From: Histidinibacterium lentulum
Lineage (GTDB): Bacteria; Pseudomonadota; Alphaproteobacteria; Rhodobacterales; Rhodobacteraceae
NCBI RefSeq assembly: GCF_003789055.1
Contig: NZ_ML119083.1
Coordinates: forward strand, 124,001 to 188,000
DNA length: 64,000 bases
Direction: 5' to 3'
The position numbers and the translations under genes were made by a program. The notes beneath the pieces are model-generated. The model was not told the DNA's origin and ran no database searches. It saw only the letters and a program-made list of their open reading frames with translations. Of the stretch, positions 1 through 8,056 are shown piece after piece (positions within the stretch are counted from its first letter, which is position 1; the number at the start of each line of letters is the position of its first letter).

Positions 1-2
1 TC

Positions 3-53
3 GTCACGCGGTGCCTTGCCCGCCACGGCTATTATTCGCCGGACCTGCAATAG
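3..53 (+). CDS. Possible C-terminal tail of an upstream gene (partial)
   Basis: One plus-strand frame is open from the window edge to a TAG at 51-53 and reads ...HGYYSPDLQ. A strong terminator follows 40 bases later, which fits the end of a gene whose body lies to the left of the window. The other plus frames also run through here, so the assignment is weak and no family can be named. Confidence 0.25.
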   Translation, partial: VTRCLARHGYYSPDLQ

Positions 54-93
54 TCCTTCGAGCAGTCGGCGCGCCAGGCATCGCGCCGGCAAA

Positions 94-127
94 GGGGGCG
101 AGGGTCGGATGCCCTCGCCCCCTTTTT
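94..127 (+). terminator. Rho-independent terminator before rnhB
   Basis: An 11-bp perfect inverted repeat (94-104 with 112-122, stem GGGGGCGAGGG) with a 7-base loop is followed directly by five T residues. It would end transcription of the gene to the left and separate it from rnhB. Confidence 0.85.
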
Positions 128-165
128 GTCTTGCGGTCCGGAGCCGGGCGCGGTTTGCCTGAGGC

Positions 166-795
166 ATGACCGGGACAGCCGACTTCACGCGCGAGGCAGA
201 CGCCACGGCCCGCGGCTTTCTCGCCGTGGCGGGCGTGGACGAGGTGGGACGCGGTCCCCTGGCCGGTCCGGTGACGGCGGCGGCGGTGATCTTCGACCCG
301 CGGCGCATCCCCGACGGCATCGCAGACAGCAAGACGCTCACGCGGCCGGCGCGGGAGAGGCTGGCGGAGGAGATTCGCGCGGTGGCGCGGGTCGCCGTCG
401 CCCATGCCTCGGTGGAGGAGATCGACCGGCTCAACATCCTGCGCGCCGCCCATCTGGCCATGTGCCGGGCGATGCAGGCGGTGGGGGCGGATTACGCGCT
501 GATCGACGGCCCGCACCTGCCGCGGGAGATGACCTGCCCCGGGGTCGCCCTGGTCAAGGGAGACGCGCTCTGCGTCTCGATCGCCGCGGCCTCCATCGTG
601 GCCAAGGTGGCCCGCGACGCCCTCATGGTGGGTTTGGCGCAACAGCACCCCGGCTACGGCTGGGAGACCAACATGGGCTACGGTGCAAAGCGTCACATTT
701 CGGCACTTCAAAATCTCGGACCGACCCCACACCATAGGCGGAGCTTTGCGCCGGTGCACAATATCTTGTGTCGAGACAATTCCATAACCGACTGA
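166..795 (+). CDS. rnhB: Ribonuclease HII
   Basis: A 209-residue type 2 RNase H. It cleaves the RNA strand of RNA:DNA hybrids in the cytoplasm and starts ribonucleotide excision repair. The family signature GVDEVGRGPLAGPV at residues 23-36 carries the first two catalytic acids (D25, E26). The DSKTL motif follows near residue 54 and a further acidic site sits in YALIDGPHLP. Length is normal for the family. The ATG lies 38 bases after the terminator stem-loop. The stop codon abuts a GANTC site in the leader of ccrM, the next gene, so the pair may share transcription. Family assignment is secure. Confidence 0.95.
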   Translation: MTGTADFTREADATARGFLAVAGVDEVGRGPLAGPVTAAAVIFDPRRIPDGIADSKTLTRPARERLAEEIRAVARVAVAHASVEEIDRLNILRAAHLAMCRAMQAVGADYALIDGPHLPREMTCPGVALVKGDALCVSIAAASIVAKVARDALMVGLAQQHPGYGWETNMGYGAKRHISALQNLGPTPHHRRSFAPVHNILCRDNSITD

Positions 796-832
796 TTCAA
801 ATATGTTTTTGACACCGAATCGCCACTGACTC
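794..832 (+). promoter_or_regulatory. Cluster of three GANTC methylation sites with a -35-like box ahead of ccrM
   Basis: GATTC at 794-798, GAATC at 817-821 and GACTC at 828-832 fall within 39 bases in the leader of ccrM, whose product methylates this sequence. A consensus-like -35 hexamer TTGACA lies at 809-814. No convincing -10 hexamer was found 16-18 bases downstream. In Caulobacter the ccrM promoter carries GANTC sites whose methylation affects transcription; a similar autoregulatory loop here is inferred from position only. Confidence 0.55.
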
Positions 833-840
833 ATGTTTGA

Positions 841-1986
<1,146 letters not shown>

Positions 1987-2031
1987 TAGACCGCCGGTGC
2001 CTGCGGCCAATGCCGCACAGGGCACGACTCC

Positions 2032-2062
2032 CCCCGCCGGCATCCGTCCGGCGGGGTTTTTT
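2032..2062 (+). terminator. Rho-independent terminator after ccrM
   Basis: A 9-bp perfect stem (CCCCGCCGG at 2032-2040 with 2048-2056) and 7-base loop are followed by six T residues. It ends the rnhB-ccrM transcript and isolates the next gene. Confidence 0.9.
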
Positions 2063-2125
2063 CGTCCGCGAGGCATCCGACCGCGTCTCTCGTGCGTTCC
2101 CCATGAAAGACAACGGGAGACGGCG

Positions 2126-2761
2126 ATGCGACTTCTGGTGATCGGAGCGAGCCGCGGGATCGGGGCCGAGGCGGTGCGCCTTGGGTTGATGCGGGAGCAC
2201 GAGGTCCGGGCCTTCGCCCGCAGCGCCATGAGCCTGCCCGAGGAACCGGGACTGGAGCGGATCGCGGGCGACGCCACGAAGGCCGGCGATGTGGCGGCCG
2301 CGGTGAACGGGGTCGATGCGGTCCTGCTCTGCCTCGGCCTTCCGAAGGGCGCCGGCGCGCTGGCCCGGCCCACGACGCTGTTCTCCTCTGCGACGGAGGT
2401 GGTTCTGGACGCGATGCGGGCGATCGGCGTGCAGCGTCTGATCGCCGTCACGGGCTTCGGCGCGGGCGACAGCCGGGCGGCGGTGGGGCGGATCATGGGC
2501 CTCCCGTTCGAGGCGGTGATGGGCCGGGCCTATGCGGACAAGACCCGGCAGGAGACGCTGATCCGGAACAGCGGGACGGACTGGACGCTGGTGAGGCCGG
2601 GCATCCTCACGGGCGGCGCGATGACCGGCCGCTACCGCGTGCTGACGGAGTCCCAGTCATGGCGGCTGGGCCTGATCGGCCGCCGGGACGTGGCGCATTT
2701 CATCCTGGGCGCCGTCGAGGCGGGTACCCATATCCACGAGGCGCCGGTGCTGATCCGCTAG
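2126..2761 (+). CDS. Atypical SDR, NAD(P)-binding epimerase-like protein
   Basis: A 211-residue Rossmann protein of the NAD(P)H-binding group (biliverdin-reductase-B/YwnB-like atypical SDRs). The N-terminus MRLLVIGASRGIGAEAV holds the dinucleotide-binding glycine motif. RLIAVTGFGAGDSR is the usual strand-turn of this group, and DWTLVRPGILTGG near residue 150 is its conserved late motif. The YxxxK of classical SDRs is not obvious. The start at 2126 was chosen because it begins exactly at the Rossmann strand and has GGGAGA upstream; the longer frame would run through the ccrM terminator. Substrate unknown. Confidence 0.8.
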   Translation: MRLLVIGASRGIGAEAVRLGLMREHEVRAFARSAMSLPEEPGLERIAGDATKAGDVAAAVNGVDAVLLCLGLPKGAGALARPTTLFSSATEVVLDAMRAIGVQRLIAVTGFGAGDSRAAVGRIMGLPFEAVMGRAYADKTRQETLIRNSGTDWTLVRPGILTGGAMTGRYRVLTESQSWRLGLIGRRDVAHFILGAVEAGTHIHEAPVLIR

Positions 2762-2823
2762 GCGTCCACACGTGGAGCACCGTCAACCCGCTGACATAAC
2801 TGGGATAATCGGAAAAACGCCCG

Positions 2824-3267
2824 TCAGAGCGGCGTGATCGTTCCGGTCATCGTCTCAGGGTCTCCGTCGCTGCCCGGGCCGGTCATGGTGATCCGGTCGC
2901 CGGAGACCGCCACGCGCACGCATTGCGGGGAGGGATCGTCGGACGGCATCCCCATGAACCTCACGTCCGTCTGGCACAGCTGGTCGCCCGTCGCCTGCCA
3001 GCGCGCCGTCAGGGTCAGGCCGGCCACCGACGTCTGGCTCGTGCCGTCGGCGTTGAGGAGCATCGTCATGGGTTCGGCGTCCCCGCCCTGCTCCCGCAGG
3101 TCGAGGCGGCTGCCAGACAGCCGCTCCTGCAGGGAGGCCGGCGCCGGGGCCGTCCCCTGCGGCGGGGCGCCCGCCACCGGCTGAGCCACTGTCGGCCCGT
3201 CCGTCGGCGTCACACAACCCGCAAGAGCGGCCAGAGCAACTCCGACGAAAAGACATGAAATCCGCAT
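2824..3267 (-). CDS. Small META/HslJ-like lipoprotein, function unknown
   Basis: A 147-residue predicted outer-membrane or periplasmic lipoprotein. The start at 3267 gives a signal peptide ending LAALAGC, a lipobox with Cys19. A Pro/Ala-rich linker follows, then a beta-rich domain with two cysteines (DQLCQTDVRF and SPQCVRV) that may form a disulfide. The DGT, W-x-A-x-G-D-x-L-C and G-D-x-I-x-M spacing resembles small secreted META-like beta domains, but I do not recognise the family. The longer upstream reading frame has no signal-compatible start. It is transcribed away from the PemK gene. Confidence 0.65.
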   Translation of the reverse strand: MRISCLFVGVALAALAGCVTPTDGPTVAQPVAGAPPQGTAPAPASLQERLSGSRLDLREQGGDAEPMTMLLNADGTSQTSVAGLTLTARWQATGDQLCQTDVRFMGMPSDDPSPQCVRVAVSGDRITMTGPGSDGDPETMTGTITPL

Positions 3268-3408
3268 GTTGTGATCCCTCCCACCTGATCGTGTGACTCG
3301 GAGAGTGGCATCCGTATCGGGAAGGACGCAACCGCGGTGTTTGGTGGGGCAGAGCGGTCGCCAAGAACCCGAGTGTTGCCGACCTCGATAGCAATCGTAT
3401 GGTGAAGC

Positions 3409-3810
3409 ATGACTGTAGTCTTGCACCCCAGCCCAGGTACGATTGTTCGGGTTGACCTTTCCCAAGGCTTCAGAAAGCCCGAGATGGTCAAACGGAGACC
3501 AGCAGTCGTCCTATCGCCTCTGCTTCCCGACCGCCCCCAGCTTTGCACCATCGTTCCGATGAGCACCACACCTCCCAAGAAGGTTCAGGCTCACCACCTA
3601 AAGCTGACTTTCCATCCTCCGCTTCCATACCCTTATGATGCGCCCGAAGCTTGGGTAAAGGGGGACATCGTCCTCACAGTGGCCTTCCACCGACTCCGGC
3701 TTCTCTTCTCAGGTTGGGATCAAGGTCAGCGAGTCTACGACGTACGCTTCCTAGACGACGCCACACTAGAAAAAGTGCGCGATTGTGTCCGAGCAGGGTT
3801 GGGATTGTGA
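3409..3810 (+). CDS. Orphan PemK/MazF-family toxin-like protein
   Basis: A 133-residue protein of the MazF/PemK/CcdB fold. The family's opening strand PGTIVRVDLSQGF is followed by KRRPAVVLSP (the Arg-Pro-(A/V)-(V/L)-(V/I) motif of MazF), a TIVPMSTTPP strand and a C-terminal helix. MazF-type enzymes cleave RNA at short motifs. No antitoxin frame is seen upstream: in-frame stops lie directly before the ATG, and neighbouring frames close within a few codons. Base composition is visibly lower in GC than the flanking genes, suggesting acquisition by transfer. A GGTGAAG ribosome site precedes the ATG. The toxin may be silent, self-limited or controlled by an unlinked partner. A structured segment and a terminator follow. 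Confidence 0.75.
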   Translation: MTVVLHPSPGTIVRVDLSQGFRKPEMVKRRPAVVLSPLLPDRPQLCTIVPMSTTPPKKVQAHHLKLTFHPPLPYPYDAPEAWVKGDIVLTVAFHRLRLLFSGWDQGQRVYDVRFLDDATLEKVRDCVRAGLGL

Positions 3811-3844
3811 TTTGCAATTTCCGCGGGAGCGCCCATATCTGGTC

Positions 3845-3928
3845 CGTCGCCGGTAGCACCGGCACTTAAGTCCAGGTTAGGAGCCTGGCCGCCAGGTTTG
3901 GTGATCGCAAACTCGGCCTGGTGTCAGT
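3845..3928 (+). ncRNA. Candidate structured RNA downstream of the PemK-like gene
   Basis: Several perfect short inverted repeats are packed here. GCCGGT/ACCGGC (3849-3854 with 3858-3863) forms a hairpin with a 3-base loop. CCAGG at 3872 can pair with CCTGG at 3884 or with CCTGG at 3917. CCTGG at 3884 can also pair with CCAGG at 3892, and GTTTG (3896-3900) pairs with CAAAC (3908-3912). The outer 3872/3917 pairing enclosing two hairpins gives a three-way junction; the other pairing is mutually exclusive. A terminator follows immediately. It could be a small RNA, a 3' UTR element of the toxin mRNA, or chance pairing. No known RNA family was recognised. Confidence 0.35.
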
Positions 3929-3955
3929 AAGGCCCCGCCTTGGCGGGGCCTTATG
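3929..3955. terminator. Terminator between the PemK/RNA segment and alkB
   Basis: AAGGCCCCGCC (3929-3939) pairs with GGCGGGGCCTT (3942-3952) as a near-perfect 11-bp palindrome with a very small loop, followed by TTATGCTTT. It lies between convergent genes and could serve both strands, although the T-run is short. Confidence 0.7.
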
Positions 3956-3967
3956 CTTTGGACCAGC

Positions 3968-5107
3968 TCACCGCGGCTGCGGGAGGGAGAACGTCTTGTA
4001 GGGGCCCCAGTCCCGGATCTCGGGATAGAAGGTGCGCCGCCACGCGCGCACCCTCGGGTTCATCACCCGGCGCCAGAGCGGCGGGATCATCGCCAGCATC
4101 GCCATCACGGGGTAGCCGTAGGGCAGCTGCGGCGCCTCGGTCTCGGCATAGCTCTGCAACAGCGGAAACCTGCGGTCGGGCTTGTAATGGTGGTCCGAAT
4201 GGCGCTGCAGGTTGATCAGCAGCCAGTTCGAGGCGCGGTGACTTGCGTTCCAGGAGTGTTGCGGCTGCACATGCTCGTACTTGCCATTGCCCAGGTGCTT
4301 TCGCGTCAGGCCGTAGTGCTCGACGTAGTTCGTCAGCTCCAGCGCCCAGATGGCCGTGCCCGCCTGCACGAGGAACAGCCCCAGCCCGATCCATCCGCCG
4401 ATGAGCAGCGCGAGCAGAAGCGCGCCCGCCTGCAGCGCCGCATAGAGCCAGAACGGATTGGAGCGGTGCCACCATGGCAGCCCCTTGCGCGCCAGCATCG
4501 CCCGCTCGGCGCGGAAGGCCGAGGGCGGGCATTGCAGCAGGACGCGGGGGTAATAGCGGTGGAACCCCTCGTTGTACCGCGCGGTCACGGGGTCGCGGCC
4601 CGTGCCGACATAGCGGTGATGGACCAGCAGGTGCTCCGACCGGAAATGCGAATAGAGCACCATGGCCAGCAGCAGATCGCCCAGCCACCGTTCGAGCCGG
4701 TTCCGCTGGTGCAGGAGCTCGTGCGCGTAGACGATGCCCACGGTGCCCGAGATCACCCCCATGCCGAAGAACACGCCGACCTTTTCCCAGCCGGAGAGGT
4801 GCGGGGCATCCGGCACATAGGCCAGCAGGGACACGATCAGACCGAACTGCACCGGCGCCCAGAGCATGACCACGAGGCGGTACCAGAAGAGCTGGTCCTC
4901 GCCGGTCGCGGGATCGGCGTTCTCCTCGTTCAGCCCGGTGATCGCGTCGAGCAGGGACACGATGTACCAGGTGCAGACGGGCGCCAGCGCCAGCGCCCAG
5001 CCGCCGTAGAGCGCGCCGATCCAAGGCAGCGGGGCGAGCGCCATGGAGAGCCAGAACGGCAGGGCGTTCGACAGGCGCGCGACCGGGGATGAAGCGGGGG
5101 TGATCAT
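3968..5107 (-). CDS. alkB: Alkane 1-monooxygenase (AlkB-type, membrane di-iron)
   Basis: A 379-residue integral-membrane hydroxylase that oxidises the terminal carbon of medium-chain n-alkanes, using rubredoxin as electron donor. All family histidine boxes are present: HELLHQ (129-134), EHLLVHH (158-164), NYVEHYGL (260-267) and QRHSDHH (301-307). Hydrophobic segments at about 14-50, 75-100, 108-127, 142-153 and 220-250 fit its six-helix topology. Length is normal. No rubredoxin, rubredoxin reductase or regulator gene is adjacent, so electron partners must be encoded elsewhere. It is convergent with the toxin gene and separated from it by a terminator. Confidence 0.93.
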   Translation of the reverse strand: MITPASSPVARLSNALPFWLSMALAPLPWIGALYGGWALALAPVCTWYIVSLLDAITGLNEENADPATGEDQLFWYRLVVMLWAPVQFGLIVSLLAYVPDAPHLSGWEKVGVFFGMGVISGTVGIVYAHELLHQRNRLERWLGDLLLAMVLYSHFRSEHLLVHHRYVGTGRDPVTARYNEGFHRYYPRVLLQCPPSAFRAERAMLARKGLPWWHRSNPFWLYAALQAGALLLALLIGGWIGLGLFLVQAGTAIWALELTNYVEHYGLTRKHLGNGKYEHVQPQHSWNASHRASNWLLINLQRHSDHHYKPDRRFPLLQSYAETEAPQLPYGYPVMAMLAMIPPLWRRVMNPRVRAWRRTFYPEIRDWGPYKTFSLPQPR

Positions 5108-5162
5108 GGGGCCTGTCTACCGGGCGATTCCGGCAAATGTTTAGCGGCGCCGGGGCGGGCCC

Positions 5163-6221
5163 TCAACGCGGCGGAACAGCACTGCGGGCGAGGTCGAAGA
5201 CCTTGCGCATGAGCGTGGGCAGATCCGAGGGGCGGACGCTGGCGACGAAGGCGCCCCGGTCCGGCACGGAGCCCTCGGGCACCTCCGCCACCAGAATGCG
5301 CAGCCGCAGGTGGAAATGGGTGAAGGTGTGCCGCACCTCCTCTCCGGTGTCCCGCCAGTCCGCGTCCATCGGGGGGTCGTCCGAAGGGGCTTCGGACCAG
5401 TCCGAGGTCGGCCAGCCGGTCATGCCTCCGAGAAGCCCCCTGTCGGGACGCCGCTCCATGAGCCAGGCGCCATCGGCGCGGCGGGCGACATAGGCGATGC
5501 CGAGGCGGACGGGTTTCGGCTTCTTCGGCGACTTCCGGGGCAGCTCCGCCGCGATGCCCGCGGCCCGCGCCACGCAGGGCGCCCGCCAGGGGCAGAGACC
5601 GCAGGCGGGGTTGCGCGGCGTGCAGATCGTGGCGCCGAGGTCCATCACCGCCTGGGCATGATCGCCGGGCCTCTCCTGGGGCGTCAGGGCGGCGGCGAGC
5701 GCCGTCAGTTCCTTCTTCGCGGCGGGCAGCGGCGTCTCGACCCCGTGCAGTCGGGCCATCACCCGCTCCACGTTGCCGTCCACCACCACGGCGGGCCGGT
5801 CGAAGGCGATGGCGGCGACGGCGGCCGCCGTGTAGGGGCCGATGCCCGGCAGGGCGCGCAGGCCCTCGACGGTGTCGGGAAAGTCGCCGCCGTGCTCCCG
5901 GGCCACGACCCGGGCGCATTTCAGCAGGTTGCGGGCGCGGGCGTAGTAGCCGAGGCCCGCCCATTCGGCCATGACCGCGTCGTCCTCCGCCTCCGCCAGC
6001 GCCTGCACCGTGGGCCAGCGCTCGGTGAAGGCGCGGAAATAGGCGCGCACCGCGGCGACGGTGGTCTGCTGGAGCATGATCTCGCTCAGCCAGACGCGGT
6101 AGGGATCGGGCCGCACCCCCGCCCGGCGCTCTTCCGGCCCCGTGCGCCAGGGCAGGACGCGGGCATGGACGTCGTACCAGGCGAGAAGGTCTCCGCTCGG
6201 CCCGTCGCTCGCGTCACGCAT
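5163..6221 (-). CDS. mutY: Adenine DNA glycosylase MutY
   Basis: A 352-residue base-excision repair enzyme that removes adenine mispaired with 8-oxoguanine. The sequence shows the catalytic Glu47 in SEIMLQQT, the helix-hairpin-helix LPGIGPYTAAAVAA (124-137), the catalytic Asp148 in VVVDGNVERV, and a [4Fe-4S] loop with Cys200, 207, 210 and 216 (C-x6-C-x2-C-x5-C). The C-terminal third is the NUDIX-like 8-oxoG recognition domain ending in HTFTHFHLRLRI. An AAGGA ribosome site precedes the ATG. It is divergent from the DciA gene across a 74-base intergenic region. Confidence 0.96.
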   Translation of the reverse strand: MRDASDGPSGDLLAWYDVHARVLPWRTGPEERRAGVRPDPYRVWLSEIMLQQTTVAAVRAYFRAFTERWPTVQALAEAEDDAVMAEWAGLGYYARARNLLKCARVVAREHGGDFPDTVEGLRALPGIGPYTAAAVAAIAFDRPAVVVDGNVERVMARLHGVETPLPAAKKELTALAAALTPQERPGDHAQAVMDLGATICTPRNPACGLCPWRAPCVARAAGIAAELPRKSPKKPKPVRLGIAYVARRADGAWLMERRPDRGLLGGMTGWPTSDWSEAPSDDPPMDADWRDTGEEVRHTFTHFHLRLRILVAEVPEGSVPDRGAFVASVRPSDLPTLMRKVFDLARSAVPPR

Positions 6222-6295
6222 TCTTTAGCGTTCCTTTCATCCCCGGGGCTGGTCCCTGCCGCGCGTTTCCCTAGAGTGTAGGGCGAGAGAGAGCC

Positions 6296-6802
6296 ATGCC
6301 GACCAGAGAGAGCACAACCCGCGGCTTTGCCCGCGCCTCCGGCCTGATGCAGGGCCGCATCCGCGCGGCCACGCAGTCGCGCGGCTTCGCCGTGTCCCGC
6401 CTGCTGACCCACTGGGAGGAGGTGGCGGGCGCCGAGATCGCCGCGATCTGCCGTCCCGTGGAGGTGTCCTACGGACGGCAGGGCATGGGCGCCACCCTTT
6501 GCCTGCTGACGACGGGCGCCCAGGCGCCCATGCTGGAGATGCAGAAGGAGCGGATCGCGGAGCGGGTGAACGCCTGCTACGGATACCGCGCCATCACCCG
6601 CATCCGCATCACCCAGACCGCGGGCACCGGGTTCTCCGAGGGGCGCGCCCTGTTCGGTCGCGGGGCGGCCCGGCCGACCGAGCCGCCCCGCGACCCCCTG
6701 CCCGAGGCCGCCGAGGCGGCCCGGGACGTCACCGACCCGGGGCTGCGCGATGCCCTCGAACGGCTCGGCACGGCGGTTCTCGGCCGCCGCGCCCCGCGCT
6801 GA
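6296..6802 (+). CDS. dciA: DUF721/DciA-family protein
   Basis: A 168-residue protein with the DUF721 fold. The family includes DciA, which helps load the replicative helicase DnaB in bacteria lacking DnaC. The core (about residues 25-105) shows the typical start FAVSRLLTHWEEVAG, the strand GATLCLLTTGAQAPMLEMQ, and INAxYGYRAITRIRI-like pattern VNACYGYRAITRIRI. The Pro-rich, probably disordered C-terminal tail is variable in the family. The gene precedes a DsbA-like thioredoxin gene by 28 bases, an association common in Rhodobacterales. The replication role is inferred from family membership. Confidence 0.82.
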   Translation: MPTRESTTRGFARASGLMQGRIRAATQSRGFAVSRLLTHWEEVAGAEIAAICRPVEVSYGRQGMGATLCLLTTGAQAPMLEMQKERIAERVNACYGYRAITRIRITQTAGTGFSEGRALFGRGAARPTEPPRDPLPEAAEAARDVTDPGLRDALERLGTAVLGRRAPR

Positions 6803-6830
6803 CCCCTCCCCGTTTCACGAAAGGCAGACC

Positions 6831-7499
6831 ATGACCCGCACCTTGCCCACGCTTCTTCTCGCCGCGGCCTTCGTTGCCGGAGGCACCTGGTTCCTCACGC
6901 GCCCCGGCGGCGGGGAGGAGAGCCTCGAGATCGGCGCGGCCTTCGCCCAGGATGACGCGGCGGAGATCGACACCTCGGCGATCCCCGACATGGTCAAGGG
7001 CTCGGCCGACGCGCCGGTGACGGTGATCGAATACGCCTCCTTCACCTGCCCCCATTGCGCGACCTTCCACAACGAGATGCTGGCCGAGTTCGAGGAGACC
7101 TACATCGACACCGGCGAGGTGCGCATGATCTACCGCGAGGTCTATTTCGATCTGCCGGGCCTCTGGGCCTCGATGATCGCGCGCTGCGGCGGGGAGGAGC
7201 GGTTCTTCGGGATCACGGAGATGATCTACGAGCGGCAGCGCGACTGGACCCAGGGCGACGGGGCCGCGATCGCCGAGAGCCTGCGGCAGATCGGCCTCGC
7301 CGCCGGGCTGACCGGAGAGCAGGTGGACGCCTGCTTCACCGATGCCGAGAAGGCGCAGACCCTCATCGCCTGGTACGAGGAGAACGCGGCGGAGGACAAC
7401 GTGACCTCCACGCCGTCCTTCGTGATCAACGGGGCGAAGTTCGAGGGCAACTGGTCCACCGGCCTGATGGATGCCGTCGCCGCCGCCGTCGGCGAGTGA
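6831..7499 (+). CDS. DsbA-family periplasmic thiol oxidoreductase
   Basis: A 222-residue exported thioredoxin-fold protein. The start at 6831 gives a signal peptide (MTRTLPTLLLAAAFVAG...) and an AAGGCAG ribosome site; the longer frame would overlap dciA. The active site CPHC lies at residues 73-76 in YASFTCPHCATFH, and the cis-proline loop is in TSTPSFVING near residue 200. These are the hallmarks of the DsbA/BdbD-like group that makes or shuffles disulfides in exported proteins. A third cysteine pair (ARCGG, DACFTD) is present. It probably shares a transcript with dciA and is followed by a hairpin. Confidence 0.88.
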   Translation: MTRTLPTLLLAAAFVAGGTWFLTRPGGGEESLEIGAAFAQDDAAEIDTSAIPDMVKGSADAPVTVIEYASFTCPHCATFHNEMLAEFEETYIDTGEVRMIYREVYFDLPGLWASMIARCGGEERFFGITEMIYERQRDWTQGDGAAIAESLRQIGLAAGLTGEQVDACFTDAEKAQTLIAWYEENAAEDNVTSTPSFVINGAKFEGNWSTGLMDAVAAAVGE

Positions 7500-7511
7500 C
7501 CTGACCCCCAC

Positions 7512-7534
7512 AAGGCGGGTATCCGACCCGCCTT
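7512..7534 (+). terminator. Hairpin after the DsbA-like gene
   Basis: AAGGCGGGT (7512-7520) pairs perfectly with ACCCGCCTT (7526-7534) around a 5-base loop. The short T-run makes termination uncertain. The stem shares the GGCGGGT/ACCCGCC core with the tandem array beginning 14 bases later, so it may be the ancestral or boundary copy of that array. Confidence 0.5.
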
Positions 7535-7547
7535 GCCGCCCTGCGGC

Positions 7548-7991
7548 CCCGCCGCCGCAGGGCGGGTTTCCACCCCACCGCAAGCCGCAACGCCGCCGGA
7601 CGGGTTTCCAACCCGCCACACCCCACCGCAAGCCGCAACGCCGCAGGGCGGGTTTCCAACCCGCCACACCCCACCGCAAGCCGCAACGCCGCAGGGCGGG
7701 TCTCCAACCCGCCACCCCCCGCCGCAAGCCGCAACGCCGTAGGGCGGGTTTCCAACCCGCCACACCCCACCGCAAGCCGCACCGCCGTAGGGCGGGTTTC
7801 CAACCCGCCGCACCCCACCGCAAGCCGCACCGCAGTAGGGCGGGTTTCCAACCCGCCACACCCCACCGCAAGCCGCACCGCCGCCGGACGGGTTTCCAAC
7901 CCGCCACCCCCCACCGCAAGCCGCACCGCCGCCGGACGAGTTTCCAACCCGCCACCCCCCACCGCAAGCCGCAACGCCGCCGGACGGACTT
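7548..7991. repeat. 48-bp tandem array of palindromic (REP-like) units
   Basis: Units start at 7577, 7625, 7673, 7721, 7769, 7817, 7865, 7913 and 7961, exactly 48 bases apart. There are eight full units, half a unit before them and a decaying copy at the end. Each contains GGCGGGTTTCCAACCCGCC or a close variant, an 8-bp perfect stem with a 3-base loop, often preceded by GTA or GCA. Variation is mostly at two blocks (AGGGCGGG versus CGGACGGG; GCAACG versus GCACCG). The array fills the 557-base space between convergent genes (DsbA-like and lpxK). Another hairpin, GCGGGCT/AGCCCGC, lies at 8029-8044. Because 48 is divisible by 3, long spurious reading frames with 16-residue repeats appear on both strands; no gene is supported here. 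Confidence 0.95.
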
Positions 7992-8056
7992 AAATCCCTC
8001 TCACCCGCGGGACACCGCGGGGCCCAAAGCGGGCTTGAGCCCGCCCCGCCCGCGCC

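Noticed and set aside
3811-3928. Transfer RNA or tmRNA
   Set aside because: No 7-bp acceptor stem, no T-loop consensus and no CCA end were found; the segment's hairpins do not follow a cloverleaf of tRNA size.
6729-7967. Protein with 16-residue repeats encoded on either strand
   Set aside because: Open frames arise because the DNA repeat length is a multiple of three; no start signal, and several frames are equally open.
7548-7991. CRISPR array
   Set aside because: The 48-base units are directly joined with no unique spacers, and the palindrome fills the repeat; no cas genes are seen.
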